The notes beneath the pieces are model-generated. The model searched no databases. It had not been told where the DNA came from and worked only from the letters and a program-made list of their open reading frames with translations. Shown piece after piece: positions 17,667 to 26,276 of a stretch of 64,000 nt of DNA. Position 1 is the stretch's first letter. Each line of letters starts with the position of its first letter. Both the position numbers and the translations under genes were made by a program. This DNA comes from Aquimarina algicola (GTDB taxonomy: Bacteria; Bacteroidota; Bacteroidia; Flavobacteriales; Flavobacteriaceae), in assembly GCF_006443095.1 (NCBI RefSeq), contig NZ_VFWZ01000002.1:62001-126000 (forward strand). The letters are read 5' to 3'.

Positions 17667-17680
17667 AGGGGGTACCCCCT
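17667..17680. repeat. 14-bp G/C-run palindrome
   Basis: AGGGGGTACCCCCT is a perfect palindrome with runs of five G and five C around TA, at the right edge of the shuffled-repeat region. Very unusual in this AT-rich sequence. It may be a protein site or an element boundary; no evidence decides. Confidence 0.6.
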
Positions 17681-17790
17681 ACTTGATAATGGTATTTGAC
17701 TTGCATTAAAACCTTTAATCAGGATAGAAACTATACATTCATGATACTAAAATGGAAGTCACGAAATAAAGAACTTTGAAGCAACCCCCA

Positions 17791-17819
17791 GAGCATTTAC
17801 ATCTCGATTATCGAGTAAA
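17791..17819 (+). repeat. Dispersed 29-base element, copy A
   Basis: A 29-base segment beginning GAGCATTTACATCTCG and containing the near-palindrome CTCGATTATCGAG. The reverse complement of 44041-44069 matches it at 28 of 29 positions, and both copies have TAAAGAAC a short way upstream. Lies just beyond the stop of the SpoU methyltransferase gene. Confidence 0.7.
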
Positions 17820-17854
17820 TCATTGAATAAAAGTTTATTAAAAAAATGTTAGGT

Positions 17855-18325
17855 TTATTGTGACCTAATAAATCTTGGCTTATCAATTCCTCGATCATAC
17901 ATCACTATACTTCCCGCAACAGCCACATTTAGACTTAACTCCGAAGAAAATTTAACTAAAAAATGAGATTTTTCTATGGCTAATTGTGATAATCCATGAT
18001 CCTCTGCTCCTAGCAGATATACACAACGTTTAGGATGTTTAAAAGTTTCTAGAGATGCTGCATCATCAGTAAGTTCTACTCCTACCAACATTGCTCCTTT
18101 AGGTAGGTGTCTATAAAAATCATCAAATGTATCATAGTGAAAATAGGGCATTGATTTTACAGCATTATGCGTATCACTAGCTTGTTTTGCATATCTGTTT
18201 CCTATTGTAAAAATAAAACTAGCCCCCATATTCTGTGCAGAACGCCAAAGTACTCCTAAATTTTCAGGGGTTTTGCCATTTTGAATACCAATACCGAAAA
18301 ATTCATTTTCAAAATTATCTATCAT
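17855..18325 (-). CDS. SpoU-family RNA 2'-O-methyltransferase
   Basis: A trefoil-knot SAM-dependent methyltransferase, 156 residues from the ATG at 18325; a further in-frame start at 18361 would add 12 unconserved residues (CYFCC-containing), which I do not favour. SpoU motifs are NLGVLWRSAQNMGA (motif 1), CVYLLGAEDHGLS (motif 2) and LNVAVAGSIVMYDR (motif 3), with the C-terminal knot intact. It probably methylates a tRNA or rRNA ribose; the target is not deducible. The muramidase gene ends 42 bases upstream of this start on the same strand. Confidence 0.88.
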   Translation of the reverse strand: MIDNFENEFFGIGIQNGKTPENLGVLWRSAQNMGASFIFTIGNRYAKQASDTHNAVKSMPYFHYDTFDDFYRHLPKGAMLVGVELTDDAASLETFKHPKRCVYLLGAEDHGLSQLAIEKSHFLVKFSSELSLNVAVAGSIVMYDRGIDKPRFIRSQ

Positions 18326-18367
18326 ACAGCAAAAATAGCAAAACCAAACCTGCAAATCCATACCTCT

Positions 18368-19210
18368 CTACATCGCACTATATTTTTGATATGCCTTACT
18401 CAATTTTGTATCGTATTTATTTTTTCGATATCCGGGACCGTTATATCCTTCTGCGAATCGAGCCCAGTTTTTTTCTTTGATCCAATCCAAAAGCTTTTTA
18501 CCTCTAAAAGAAGTATTGGCTATAAATTTTCCAAAAGCGACAAGGTGTTCTCGTTCATGCTCATGCATCTTTGAAACAAATTGATCTACCGAAGAGTACC
18601 CCAGAGATTTATAATGAAATCCCATAATCTGAAAAGAACCCCATGATGCCGAAGTATGAGCTGCTTCATGAAATTCAGTCCGATCAGCAATTGCAACTGC
18701 TTTTGCCAATCTATCATACTCACCCGCTCCCCCTTTATAATGTACCTTAGTCCATTTTTTGTACAAAACATCCTTATTACTCTGATTAGCATGTTTTTTG
18801 GGGTCAATCCCTCTTTTATCTAATTCTCTCCAGAATACGTGTCCTTCAAATAATATTCTAGGTCTTCCATCAACCAAAAAACCTCTCCCATTACTCTCTA
18901 TCTCATTTACTGCTTTTACCATAGCCAACTCTAGGCCAAACAAATTTGCAAAGTCTATCACGTCTTGTTCTGATAATAACTTGGTATTATGCGTTGTAAG
19001 ATCATTTTTTGCTTCAATAAGCTTAGACCAGGTTTTTAATCCAACGATTCCATCTACTACCAGATTGTTTTTGCGTTGAAAATCTTTTACCGTCTGATCT
19101 GTATCTTTGCCAAAAAAATCAGAGACAAAAACAGTATAATCTAATTGGTTTAAAATTTCTTCTAGGTAGCGAACTTCTCTTCCTCGAGATCTGTAACGTA
19201 TTGTCCTCAT
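18368..19210 (-). CDS. Peptidoglycan-binding N-acetylmuramidase, no signal peptide
   Basis: A 280-residue two-domain protein. Residues 1-70 form a PG_binding_1-like domain (YRSRGREVRYLEEILNQL...DFQRKNNLVVDGIVGLKTWSKL). Residues 85-280 match the N-acetylmuramidase domain (PF11860 type), with ESNGRGFLVDGRPRILFEGHVFW containing the probable catalytic Glu, and SASWGSFQIMGFHYKSLGY and the final AEGYNGPGYRKNKYDTKL. It should cleave glycan strands. It starts MRTIRYRSRG with no signal peptide, so export would need a holin, a contractile/secretion system or cell lysis. No phage genes are adjacent. Confidence 0.85.
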   Translation of the reverse strand: MRTIRYRSRGREVRYLEEILNQLDYTVFVSDFFGKDTDQTVKDFQRKNNLVVDGIVGLKTWSKLIEAKNDLTTHNTKLLSEQDVIDFANLFGLELAMVKAVNEIESNGRGFLVDGRPRILFEGHVFWRELDKRGIDPKKHANQSNKDVLYKKWTKVHYKGGAGEYDRLAKAVAIADRTEFHEAAHTSASWGSFQIMGFHYKSLGYSSVDQFVSKMHEHEREHLVAFGKFIANTSFRGKKLLDWIKEKNWARFAEGYNGPGYRKNKYDTKLSKAYQKYSAM

Positions 19211-19713
19211 TTATAAAGTATATTTAGGTTTTAATTTATGTTTCTATAGTACTTGTTGGGCTTGTATATCTATAAAACACATGCGCCCGTAAAAAATTAC
19301 CAGCCATTCTACCTTTTTGTAAAAAGCTTAACAAAAAACAATCTATTTTAACAGGGTATGTAAGGGATAAGTACTACATAATCGGGAAAACAAGTTTCAA
19401 TCCCTTGATTACGTTAATCAAAGCTGAAGATACAAAAAATAGTTGATTAAGCCTCTTTTTTAATCTCGGATACTCTTGATTAGTTATCATGGGACATCTT
19501 ATGATTTCAAATAGGACATACTTGGCTTATAATCGGGGATTTTTCAGTCTACAAAAAAAGATAAAATGCAGATTAATTCGATAAAAATCAAGCTGTTTTT
19601 GTATTCAAAAACGAATTCTAATTCATCCATTACGAATTCTAAAATCTGATTTTTAAAACATCAGTTTGAATGTACTTTTATATGAAATAGCCAACCTCAA
19701 AATAAAAATTGCT
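19211..19713. other. 503-base intergenic region with repeats
   Basis: No gene seen. It holds the palindrome TTGATTACGTTAATCAA (19405-19421, 7-bp arms), two further TTGATTA copies near 19443 and 19476, and the ACGAATTCTAA pair described separately. Upstream sequences for the divergent muramidase and secreted-protein genes must lie here. Confidence 0.6.
19611..19642 (+). promoter_or_regulatory. Two ACGAATTCTAA direct repeats 21 bp apart (possible LytTR site)
   Basis: Identical 11-base copies at 19611-19621 and 19632-19642, spaced by two helical turns. The second ends 18 bases before TCAGTTTG (19661-19668), a near match to the TAnnTTTG -7 box, which places it at the -33 region. LytTR regulators typically bind direct repeats with about 21-bp periodicity, and a LytTR regulator is encoded 4 kb away. 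Confidence 0.5.
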
Positions 19714-20295
19714 ATGAAAAATATTGCTATAATTATTATCGTGTTTCAAAGCTTTCAATATTTGTACTCACAAAAAAGTTTTGCTAAATCAAATAAGTTT
19801 TTAGTAACAACTCAAATCGCTCACCAAGATTTAGAACGTTCCCCATATGTTTTGAATTTAGTGAATTCGGGTGATGCAACTAATGTTATATCTACCCTTA
19901 CAATCGAGGATACTGAGCTTTTTGAGGATGTTTTTATTACTACCTTAGAGAACCCTGGACTTGAGGGGATCTCTGAGGTAGTTAAACTAGAAGTAGAATA
20001 TTTGGCTTGTTGCGCCCATGTAGATGCTTATTATTATCTTATTAAAGAAGATAATACCGTTGTAGCTTTGCCTGAGCTCAAAAATGTATATTGTGAGGGT
20101 TCTGATACCGATTATCAATATACTTTTCCTAATCAAGAATATGGAATCAAAGGTAATATTCTAGAAACACAGACCTATTATAAAGAAGATATCGATGATA
20201 CTATTAAATATGTGAACCTTAAACAAAGTTTCACATGGAATAATGGAGATGTCGACAAAACAAAAATGAATTCAAGCGCCTTAACAGGGTACTAA
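19714..20295 (+). CDS. Secreted protein of unknown function
   Basis: A 193-residue protein from the ATG at 19714, chosen because it gives a clean signal peptide (MKNIAIIIIVFQSFQYLYSQ) while the earlier in-frame ATG at 19666 would lie inside the predicted -7 box. The mature part is acidic and beta-rich, with EVEYLACCAHVDAYYYLI around a CC pair and later YCEGSDTDYQY, so disulfides are possible. I recognise no family. It has a strong terminator 60 bases after the stop, direct repeats upstream, and the LytS/LytTR pair immediately downstream, which suggests it is their target. Confidence 0.75.
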   Translation: MKNIAIIIIVFQSFQYLYSQKSFAKSNKFLVTTQIAHQDLERSPYVLNLVNSGDATNVISTLTIEDTELFEDVFITTLENPGLEGISEVVKLEVEYLACCAHVDAYYYLIKEDNTVVALPELKNVYCEGSDTDYQYTFPNQEYGIKGNILETQTYYKEDIDDTIKYVNLKQSFTWNNGDVDKTKMNSSALTGY

Positions 20296-20357
20296 AAGTG
20301 AAGAATGTATTTTTTTTAATCTGATAAACAAAAAAGGGGGAAACTTTTGTTTATTAT

Positions 20358-20390
20358 ACCGATCTGTTTTAGAACAGATCGGTTTTTATA
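20358..20390 (+). terminator. Strong intrinsic terminator
   Basis: ACCGATCTGTT and AACAGATCGGT pair over 11 bp with loop TTAG, followed by a T tract (TTTTTAT). It ends the secreted-protein transcript before the kinase gene. Confidence 0.92.
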
Positions 20391-20433
20391 TTTTAAAACA
20401 TATAGCAATATCAAGTAAAAAAAACAGTTTAAC

Positions 20434-20441
20434 TATATTTG
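20434..20441 (+). promoter_or_regulatory. Putative -7 promoter box of the kinase operon
   Basis: TATATTTG matches the Bacteroidetes TAnnTTTG consensus exactly and lies between the terminator and the kinase gene. No convincing -33 TTG is present. If real, transcription starts after the TTG codon at 20439, which favours translation from GTG 20466. Confidence 0.4.
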
Positions 20442-20465
20442 TTCTTAACCCAGATTCTCTATTTC

Positions 20466-23400
20466 GTGAATTCAAAATACACTCTTCTCTACAGTATTTA
20501 TTTCCTAGTCTTAGGATACACCACATCATCTCTGGCTCAAAATAGTCAACTTAGAGCATATACACTAGAAGACGGTCTGCCCCAATCTCAGGTTTATGAT
20601 ATTGTGCAAGATCAAATAGGATATTTATGGCTTGGTACTCAAGGAGGAGGATTATGTAGATTTAATGGCGATGAATTTAAGGTTTGGAACGAAAATGATG
20701 GTTTACAATCTAATTATATTCACTCACTAGCATTTATAAGAGATAGTCTTTTTATTGGTACCAAAAGTGGACTAAGTATCAAAACAAAATACAAGTTCAC
20801 AAATATTGATGGCCCGAGAATTAACAAAATTTGTCAGTTAAACAACAAAACATACTTAGCAACAAATATTGGTCTATATGAGTATAAAAAAAGTAGAGGA
20901 CTTGTTAAAATCAATCTGAATTCAAAAATCAACACCAGTATTATAAATGATATTGTTTTTGATGGAAAATTATATTGGATCGCTACCAACAGAGGATTAT
21001 GGAAACTAAATGATATTAAACAAGATGCGAGTATCATAGTTAGGCATAGTGCTTATGATTTCACTTCCGCTTTTTTTTATGAAGACAAAGTATATGCCGC
21101 AGCATTTAATCGTGGAGTATTAGTATTAAACACCAATGCAAAAACATATGGAAATAATTGGGTTAGAACTCCTGTTCGCGTAACTAATATTGCTTTGCAC
21201 AATAATGAAGAATTATGGTTTTCTACTGATAATGAGGGCATCATAATTCTAGATTCAGAATCAAATTCGCAAAAAAAGAGAATTAACCGCAGTAATGGTT
21301 TGGCGGTATCGCATATCCGAAAAAGTATCCTCGATCGACAATCTAATATCTGGATAGCTACGTCTGGAGGAGGGTTTTACAAATACTTTCAAAACAACTT
21401 TATGCATTATGACCAGTCAAATGGTCTTAAAGGAAATCGCGTATATGCTGTGCACAGTACAGATGATGAGATATGGGCTTCTAATTCTGAAGCCGGATTA
21501 ATCAAAATAGACTCTCTCGGAAGCATTAAACATATCACACAAGATGAACGATTGTCTGATATCAAGATTAAATCAATAACTAGTGATCGATCTGGTAATA
21601 TTTGGGTCGGCACAGATGGTAAAGGGATTTTATTTAAGCAAAAAAAACAAATAGATACCGTTATTGCAGATAGTACTACGTTACAAATTATTGGTAAAGA
21701 TACTATTGTACAAAAAGATAGTATTGTAATAGATATTTATACCAATCACATTATAGATAGCGATAAAGGATTACCATCTGATTGGATCAATACTGTACTG
21801 ATCGATAAAAATACGCAAGCTATCTGGGCTGCTTCGTACTCTACAGGAATTGTAAAATTCATGTACAATACTAAAAAAAAGCGTATTGCTCGTTTAAAGA
21901 AATTTCATCTAAGAAATGGTATAAAGGATCTACAAATAAGTTATATCACACAAGATGTAGAAGGAACAATTTGGTATGCTACTCAAAATGGACATTTAGG
22001 CTATATAAAAGATGATCTCGTCACGCATCTTGGCAAAATTCTAAATCAAAAAACAGCAATTAGAACATTACTGTTTCATAAAGACAAGTTATATATTGGT
22101 ACAGAAGGACGAGGTATATGGTGGTCTTTGACCGAAAAAGAAATATCCTTCAAAAAACTAAAGGGAAGAAAAAGACCTTATTCTGATAATATTTATCAAA
22201 TGATATTTGATGACAAAGATAATCTATGGGTAGGTAGTGAAAGAGGTGTAGACAGGATAGAAATGAACCCATCTTCTAATGAAATTGTAGATGTATTTCA
22301 TTTTGGGCGTAATGATGGATTTCTAGGAATAGAAACATGCCTTAATGCAGTAACTAAAGATCCTAACGGTAACTTATGGTTCGGAGCGATCTATGGATTG
22401 ACAAAATACCAGCCTACTACTACTACCAAAACTACAATAAAACCAAGTATTCATTTTGAAGAAGTAGAAGTAGATTATCAAAGTATTGATACTATTAGCC
22501 TAAGCGCATGGACGAATAGTAATCATGTCCTGCAATTGAATCCAAATCAAACCGAATTATCATTTAACTATAAAACAATTGATCTCGATCATCCCGACGA
22601 TGTACAGTACCGCTGGAAACTTAATAATTCTGAATGGAGTCCGTGGTCGTCTGATCATAAACAAAACCTTGCTGGATTAGCGTTTGGTGAGCATATTTTT
22701 ACAGCACAATCTCGAAACTACAGATGGCAAGAAAGTGATCCTATTACATTCAATTTTTTTATTGATAGTCCTATGTACGAGAAACCCTGGTTTCAAGTTG
22801 CCGTATTAGCAGGAATTCTGATTTTATTAGGAGGATACGCTTTATCATATATTCGTAGAGTTAAACGAAAGAATCGTGAAGAACGCAAACATCTGGAAAT
22901 GCAAAACCATTTGCTATCGCTGGAACAAAAAGCATTACGCCTACAGATGAATCCACATTTTATATTTAATGCTCTAAATGGTATAAAAGCAATGGGAACG
23001 CGTAATCCGGCTCGGATGAATACAACCATTAATACATTTGCAACATTATTACGAGAAACTTTATATAATTCTCGAAAAGATTATATTACTTTAGATCAAG
23101 AAATGCAAACGTTAAAACATTACATAGAAATAGAGCAGTTAATGGCCAGCAAACCATTTACGTATCATATAGATGTAGATTCAGAGTTTGATCCCGAAGA
23201 AATCCTGATCCCACCTATGTTGATTCAACCGTTTGTAGAAAATGCAGTACGACATGGTATCCTAAAAGGAAACAGAGAGGGTGAATTGACTATAAAGTTT
23301 AACACCACAGAAGATTATTTATATTGTACCGTGCTGGATAACGGCATGGGGATTTTTCAATCACAAAAGGCAAAAACAAAAACAGATCATCAATCTATGG

Positions 23401-23537
23401 CGCTCACAGTAACTAGAGAACGACTTGAATCTATTTCAGGTAAAGATGCGTTAACGATAAAAGAGATCATGGCAAACGACAATAGTGTTGCCGGAACTGA
23501 GATTGCCTTCAAAATACCTTTACAAACCGATTATTAA
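20466..23537 (+). CDS. Propeller-type sensor histidine kinase (LytS/His_kinase family)
   Basis: About 1023 residues from GTG 20466; an in-frame TTG at 20439 is possible but overlaps the putative -7 box, and the GTG start gives a clean signal peptide (NSKYTLLYSIYFLVLGYTTSSLAQ). The periplasmic part contains many two-component-regulator propeller repeats (DIVQDQIGYLWLGTQGGGLCRF, SDRSGNIWVGTDGKG, WVGSERG), then a Y_Y_Y domain and one membrane helix (about 775-795). In the cytosol a coiled coil leads to the LytS-type kinase domain with MNPHFIFNALNGIKAMG (phospho-His about 831) and ATPase boxes ENAVRHG and DNGMGI. It pairs with the LytTR regulator 7 bases downstream. Confidence 0.93.
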   Translation: MNSKYTLLYSIYFLVLGYTTSSLAQNSQLRAYTLEDGLPQSQVYDIVQDQIGYLWLGTQGGGLCRFNGDEFKVWNENDGLQSNYIHSLAFIRDSLFIGTKSGLSIKTKYKFTNIDGPRINKICQLNNKTYLATNIGLYEYKKSRGLVKINLNSKINTSIINDIVFDGKLYWIATNRGLWKLNDIKQDASIIVRHSAYDFTSAFFYEDKVYAAAFNRGVLVLNTNAKTYGNNWVRTPVRVTNIALHNNEELWFSTDNEGIIILDSESNSQKKRINRSNGLAVSHIRKSILDRQSNIWIATSGGGFYKYFQNNFMHYDQSNGLKGNRVYAVHSTDDEIWASNSEAGLIKIDSLGSIKHITQDERLSDIKIKSITSDRSGNIWVGTDGKGILFKQKKQIDTVIADSTTLQIIGKDTIVQKDSIVIDIYTNHIIDSDKGLPSDWINTVLIDKNTQAIWAASYSTGIVKFMYNTKKKRIARLKKFHLRNGIKDLQISYITQDVEGTIWYATQNGHLGYIKDDLVTHLGKILNQKTAIRTLLFHKDKLYIGTEGRGIWWSLTEKEISFKKLKGRKRPYSDNIYQMIFDDKDNLWVGSERGVDRIEMNPSSNEIVDVFHFGRNDGFLGIETCLNAVTKDPNGNLWFGAIYGLTKYQPTTTTKTTIKPSIHFEEVEVDYQSIDTISLSAWTNSNHVLQLNPNQTELSFNYKTIDLDHPDDVQYRWKLNNSEWSPWSSDHKQNLAGLAFGEHIFTAQSRNYRWQESDPITFNFFIDSPMYEKPWFQVAVLAGILILLGGYALSYIRRVKRKNREERKHLEMQNHLLSLEQKALRLQMNPHFIFNALNGIKAMGTRNPARMNTTINTFATLLRETLYNSRKDYITLDQEMQTLKHYIEIEQLMASKPFTYHIDVDSEFDPEEILIPPMLIQPFVENAVRHGILKGNREGELTIKFNTTEDYLYCTVLDNGMGIFQSQKAKTKTDHQSMALTVTRERLESISGKDALTIKEIMANDNSVAGTEIAFKIPLQTDY

Positions 23538-23544
23538 AATTACT

Positions 23545-24294
23545 ATGCTCACCGCGATTATTGTAGAAGACATGCCCGATGCACTCCAGCTTTTAAAAAG
23601 TGACCTAAAAGCAAATCATCCTGAAATAAAAGTTGTAGACACGGCTCAAAGCGTAGTAGAAGCTGCCAAATCACTTAGAAATACACAACCGGATATTCTC
23701 TTTCTTGATATTATGCTGGGAGACGGAACCGGTTTTGATATTCTGGAAATTTTTCCTGACTTAAAATCAAAAATCATCTTTGTTACCGCAAGTGATGAAT
23801 TTGCCATTAGAGCTTTTAAATTTGCTGCTATTGATTATGTATTAAAACCCTATTCTAACGAAGAACTTGCACAGGCTATTGCTAGAGCAAAAGAACAGAT
23901 ACAACCAAATAAAGAACGACTTAGCATTCTCAAAAACACCCTATCTGCACCAGAACAAAAGCCTGATAAAATATCATTACATACATTAGACAAAATCATT
24001 ATTGTAAGTCTTGATGATATTATACGTTGTGAATCTGATAGTAACAACACTATTTTTTATCTTCAAGATGGTCAAAAAATATTTGTGACGAAAACTTTAA
24101 AATATTTTGCCGATATGCTCAAGAACTATCATTTTCTTAGGGTACATCAAAGTCACCTTGTTAACTTACAATGTATTAGCGCATTTATTAAAACAGATGG
24201 TGGATATTTGATGCTAAAAAATGGAGAAAATATTCCTGTATCAGTACGCAAAAAAATAGAAGTCATGGAAATTCTAGATCATTTGCATAGATAA
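23545..24294 (+). CDS. LytTR-family response regulator
   Basis: A 250-residue regulator from ATG 23545; an earlier in-frame ATG inside the kinase gene (23485) is unlikely because the receiver domain begins MLTAIIVEDMPDAL. Receiver features are the acidic pair E8-D9, phospho-acceptor Asp55 (FLDIMLGDG), TAS and the Lys of VLKPY. Residues 150-250 are a LytTR DNA-binding domain (ISLHTLDKIIIVSLDDIIRCESDSNNT...FLRVHQSHLVNLQCISAFI). Partner of the upstream kinase. Direct repeats of the LytTR-site type lie ahead of the secreted-protein gene at 19714. Confidence 0.95.
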   Translation: MLTAIIVEDMPDALQLLKSDLKANHPEIKVVDTAQSVVEAAKSLRNTQPDILFLDIMLGDGTGFDILEIFPDLKSKIIFVTASDEFAIRAFKFAAIDYVLKPYSNEELAQAIARAKEQIQPNKERLSILKNTLSAPEQKPDKISLHTLDKIIIVSLDDIIRCESDSNNTIFYLQDGQKIFVTKTLKYFADMLKNYHFLRVHQSHLVNLQCISAFIKTDGGYLMLKNGENIPVSVRKKIEVMEILDHLHR

Positions 24295-24391
24295 GAATTT
24301 TATTCCTTTATAAATTATTTTCTACTTTTTAATGCTTTAGCTTATCATTAATATTAGAGGTATTAGTTCTTTTCTGTCAAAGCAGAAAAAA

Positions 24392-26230
24392 TTAAAATGG
24401 CCAAATTAAAGGCACAAGCAATAATGTTATAATAAAAAACAATAAAAGTAGCGGTACTCCTACCTTTAGGTAATCCATAAATTTATATCCTCCAGAAGAC
24501 ATCACCATTGCGTTGGTAGTTGTACCTACAGGGGTTAAAAAAGCTGTAGAAGCACTTACAGCTACTGCAATCATAAATGGTTGAGGAGAAATCTGCAAAG
24601 ATGTAGCTGCCATAATTGCTATTGGTGCCATCAATACAGCAGTTGCAGAGTTATTGATGGTTTGGCTAAAACCTGTAGTTAATAAGAAAATACCTGCTAG
24701 TAATATAACAGGAGGCATTGTTCCTAAACCATCAACCAAACCATCTGCCGCTATTTTGGCAATACCTGTTTTTTGTAATGCTACTCCCATAGGAATCATA
24801 GCAGCAATCATAACCACACTACTCCAGCTTATACCTTTGTAAGCTTTTGCAACAGGTACGCATTTTGTAATTAAAATAACTCCGGCACTAATTAAAGCTG
24901 CAATAGCACCGGGAATTATATCAAACATCAAGAAAACAATCATCATTAATAGCGAACCAAGTGCGATATAAGACTTATAAGTAAGCTTATCAACATTCTT
25001 AGACATCTCTTCTGGACTTCCTGAAATTACTAAGTTTTTATGCACATTCTTTAATCCTTCAATCCGATCCCATGATCCTCTTATGATAAATGCATCGCCT
25101 GCCTTAATATTAACAGTTTTATCAATCAGTGGTTTATTATTACGAGAAGCTCCTAATAATTGTATTCCTGCTTGTTCCAAATACAATCCCATGGGTACTT
25201 TATGCCCTAAAAGCATAGATCTGGGGGTTACGACCATTTCTGCCATACCTACTTCTTGATTGATAAATTCTTTACGTAATTCTCCATTAGTTGGCCGTAT
25301 AGGGATTACACCTAATCGAAAATCAAGGATCAACTTATCCACATCTTTTGTTTCTCCTTCTACTGTAATAATATCATGATATCGTAGCTCAGTATCCGGT
25401 TGCGGAAACTCTACAAAAGGTTTGATCCCTTTAAGGATATTTGGATGTCTTCTACGCAGTCTTATGATACATACATTATATTTTTCATCAAACTGCCATT
25501 GCTTAATATACGTATCTATCAAAGGAGACATAGAACGTATTCTTAACCTATAGATATTTTTCCCGATACTGTAATTCTCTATCCAGTCATGCATTTCTGA
25601 GTCTATATTTACAGGACGGTTTTCTGTAGTATTAGCAGGTAATATCTTATACCCTATATATTTGAAATATACGATTGAAGTTAACAACAAAGGAATTCCT
25701 ATAAGAGAAAACTCAAAAAATGAGAATCCTTCAAACCCTTTTTCTAACAATGCATTGTTCGCAATAATATTAGGTGGTGTGCCGGTTAGCGTTAATAACC
25801 CACCTGTATTTGATCCAAAAGCAAGAGGAATCAGTAATTTTGATGGTAGTGTACCGATGTTCCAGGCTGCAGAAACTGTAACTGGTAACAAAGTAGCTAC
25901 TGTACCTGTGTTACTAACAAAACCTGATAATAGCCCTGACCCCAATGTCACTAGAATTAGTAATTTGGTACTACTTTTTCCTGCCCAGTACACAAACTTC
26001 TGTCCTATAAGAGCTGTCCATCCTGTTTGCGAGAGCCCCTCTCCAATTATAAAAAGAGACGCTACCATAATTACAGTTGGGTTACTAAAACCGCTCAGCG
26101 TTTCTGTGACATCCAAAACCCCAAATAGAAACAAACTGAGCATCGATAGTAATGCCACTACATCTGGAGTAAATTTTCCCCACATGAATAAAACAATGGT
26201 TACGACCAGAATAACTAGTACTATATTCAT
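24392..26230 (-). CDS. SLC13-family permease with two TrkA-C domains
   Basis: A 612-residue inner-membrane transporter of the SLC13/divalent anion:sodium symporter group. Membrane halves flank two cytosolic TrkA-C (RCK_C) domains at about 205-285 and 300-385 (TELRYHDIITVEGETKDVDKLI and AGDAFIIRGSWDRIEGLKNV). Family repeats are SNTGTVATLLPV and NNSATAVLMAPIAIMAA with SASTAFLTPVGTTTNAMV near the end. Substrates in the family include sulfate and dicarboxylates; not resolved here. The universal stress gene lies 46 bases upstream on the same strand, so the two may be co-transcribed. Confidence 0.9.
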   Translation of the reverse strand: MNIVLVILVVTIVLFMWGKFTPDVVALLSMLSLFLFGVLDVTETLSGFSNPTVIMVASLFIIGEGLSQTGWTALIGQKFVYWAGKSSTKLLILVTLGSGLLSGFVSNTGTVATLLPVTVSAAWNIGTLPSKLLIPLAFGSNTGGLLTLTGTPPNIIANNALLEKGFEGFSFFEFSLIGIPLLLTSIVYFKYIGYKILPANTTENRPVNIDSEMHDWIENYSIGKNIYRLRIRSMSPLIDTYIKQWQFDEKYNVCIIRLRRRHPNILKGIKPFVEFPQPDTELRYHDIITVEGETKDVDKLILDFRLGVIPIRPTNGELRKEFINQEVGMAEMVVTPRSMLLGHKVPMGLYLEQAGIQLLGASRNNKPLIDKTVNIKAGDAFIIRGSWDRIEGLKNVHKNLVISGSPEEMSKNVDKLTYKSYIALGSLLMMIVFLMFDIIPGAIAALISAGVILITKCVPVAKAYKGISWSSVVMIAAMIPMGVALQKTGIAKIAADGLVDGLGTMPPVILLAGIFLLTTGFSQTINNSATAVLMAPIAIMAATSLQISPQPFMIAVAVSASTAFLTPVGTTTNAMVMSSGGYKFMDYLKVGVPLLLLFFIITLLLVPLIWPF

Positions 26231-26276
26231 ACTACTTTTTATACATTGACATTAATAAAGATCAGAGTTGTCTTTT

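Larger units (their letters stand above)
17154..17854. repeat. Noncoding region built from short shuffled repeats
   Basis: About 700 bases without a credible gene. From roughly 17371 to 17680 the base composition becomes GC-richer and a few words recur in both orientations: AAAGGTAGTT and its complement, AGGCCT/GGCC, GGATC, TTCGAA and AGGTGCT. Two near-tandem 21-22-base units with AAAGGTAnTT...GCCTTA lie at about 17375-17409. A 21-base segment at 17464-17484 recurs inverted at 17629-17649 with one mismatch. A long hairpin occupies 17411-17449. The open frame on the minus strand at 17461-17706 has low-complexity Arg-rich content and I reject it as a gene. Confidence 0.7.

Noticed and set aside
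17461..17706. 81-residue minus-strand open frame in the shuffled-repeat region
   Set aside because: Arg/Leu-rich low-complexity translation from repeated words (GGCC, GGTAGTT); no signal, domain or neighbour supports a protein.
20439..20465. TTG start of the sensor kinase
   Set aside because: It overlaps the putative -7 box and would not improve the signal peptide; GTG 20466 preferred.
23485..23544. Earlier ATG for the LytTR regulator inside the kinase gene
   Set aside because: The first 20 residues overlap the kinase C-terminus out of frame and precede the standard receiver start MLTAIIVED.
24370..24389. Short hairpin TTTTCTG/CAGAAAA after the LytTR and SLC13 stops
   Set aside because: Only 7 bp with a weak T-tract; may be a terminator but too small to claim.
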